A DNA stretch of 64,000 bases from Achatina immaculata (lineage: Eukaryota; Mollusca; Gastropoda; Stylommatophora; Achatinidae), in NCBI GenBank assembly GCA_009760885.1, contig CM019693.1, positions 47,374,751 to 47,438,750 on the forward strand. Direction: 5' to 3'. Each line of letters opens with the position of its first letter. Within the stretch, counting starts at the first letter, position 1. This document shows positions 63,240 through 64,000 of the stretch, in pieces. The notes beneath the pieces are model-generated. The model worked only from the letters and a program-made list of their open reading frames with translations. It made no database searches and had not been told where the DNA came from. A program made the position numbers and the translations under genes.

Positions 63240-64000
63240 AACACATCAGACATCATATCATGTATGAAATACTGCTGCATCACAAATGCACACACAATAT
63301 ACATGTATATCACAAATTTATGACTGCACACAGTTTCTACGATATCATGATTATGTACACACCACATATGAGGCATCATCTTATCATGATTTTGTACACA
63401 TCACATATGAAGCATCATCCTATCATGATTATGTACATGCCACATATGAGGCATCATTGTATCATGATTTTGTACACATCATAAATGAATCATTATATCA
63501 TGATTGTGTGGACATCACGTATGAAGCATAATCACATCATGACTATGTACACATCACAAATGAGACATCACGTCATGATTATGTACACACCGCATATAAT
63601 GCATCACCACGACTATGTACACACTACGAATGAGACATCATCACATCATGATGTGCACACCACGTAGAGGCATCATCATGTCATGATTATGCACATACCA
63701 TGTATGAGGCATCATCATGTCATGATTATGTACATACCATGTATGAGGCATCATTATGTCATGATTATGTACACATCACATATGAAGCATCATCCTATCA
63801 TGATTATGTACATGCCACATATGAGGCATCATTGTATCATGATTTTGTACACATCATAAATGAATCATTATATCATGATTGTGTGGACATCACGTATGAA
63901 GCATAATCACATCATGACTATGTACACATCACAAATGAGACATCACGTCATGATTATGTACACACCGCATATAATGCATCACCACGACTATGTACACACT
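63240..64000. repeat. About 40-bp minisatellite with a 375-bp higher-order repeat
   Basis: Units around CATCATGATTATGTACACAC then CACATATGAGGCATCAT, quite variable. The block 63411-63625 recurs at 63786-64000 with the same variants. Runs off the window edge. Confidence 0.92.

Overview
The window is eukaryotic nuclear DNA, most likely from an invertebrate animal. Short exons with GT/AG borders sit in long introns, and non-LTR retrotransposons, mariner, hAT and Penelope-like remnants are present, with a very high load of minisatellites. The LINE families, tRNA-type SINEs and repeat-rich introns would suit a mollusc, but this is an inference and the species is not identified.

Two host genes can be read exon by exon. 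They converge. On the + strand, 6837-46965 carries the C-terminal part of SART3, the U4/U6 snRNP recycling factor. It includes a linker with a basic patch, RRM1, RRM2 and the C-terminal LSm-binding tail. All splice phases agree if one copy of each duplicated exon is used. On the - strand, 63071-48540 carries the last six recognised exons of SMPD4 (neutral sphingomyelinase 3), ending in the C-terminal membrane segment. The two stop codons are about 1.6 kb apart. The 5' halves of both genes lie outside the window.

Layout. 1-6.8 kb: a nest of LINEs (CR1-like LINE-B with an SGNH-esterase ORF1, inside LINE-A, inside RTE-like LINE-C) abutting the first SART3 exon seen. 7-11.8 kb: minisatellites and LINE-A copies with a microhomology-type tandem duplication and a nested LINE-D. 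12.3-12.7 kb: a non-autonomous hAT with an 8-bp target duplication. 13.4-15 kb: minisatellites, including a 60-bp array. 15.3-19.2 kb: a three-fold segmental duplication, each copy carrying the same 140-bp SART3 exon. 19.5-23.3 kb: four minisatellites back to back. 23.2-27.1 kb: two more segmental duplications, the second doubling a 111-bp SART3 exon. 27.1-28.1 kb: a decayed mariner. 28-42 kb: one very large intron of minisatellites, a decayed transposon-like ORF that has itself turned into minisatellites, and a 2.3-kb segmental duplication. 42-47 kb: the last SART3 exons with LINE, Penelope and SINE fragments. 48.5-63.1 kb: SMPD4 exons separated by minisatellites, an inverted Penelope pair, an RTE element with an intact partial ORF, and a 1.43-kb segmental duplication. 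63.2-64 kb: a minisatellite.

The strongest pattern not covered by ordinary annotation is that several minisatellites begin at, and contain copies of, real splice junctions of the two host genes (SART3 donors at 16141 and 45404; SMPD4 acceptors at 60963 and 54869). At least one other array is built from the coding end of a transposon-like ORF. Most long open frames here are artefacts of arrays whose period is a multiple of three. Element family names (LINE-A to LINE-F) are local labels.
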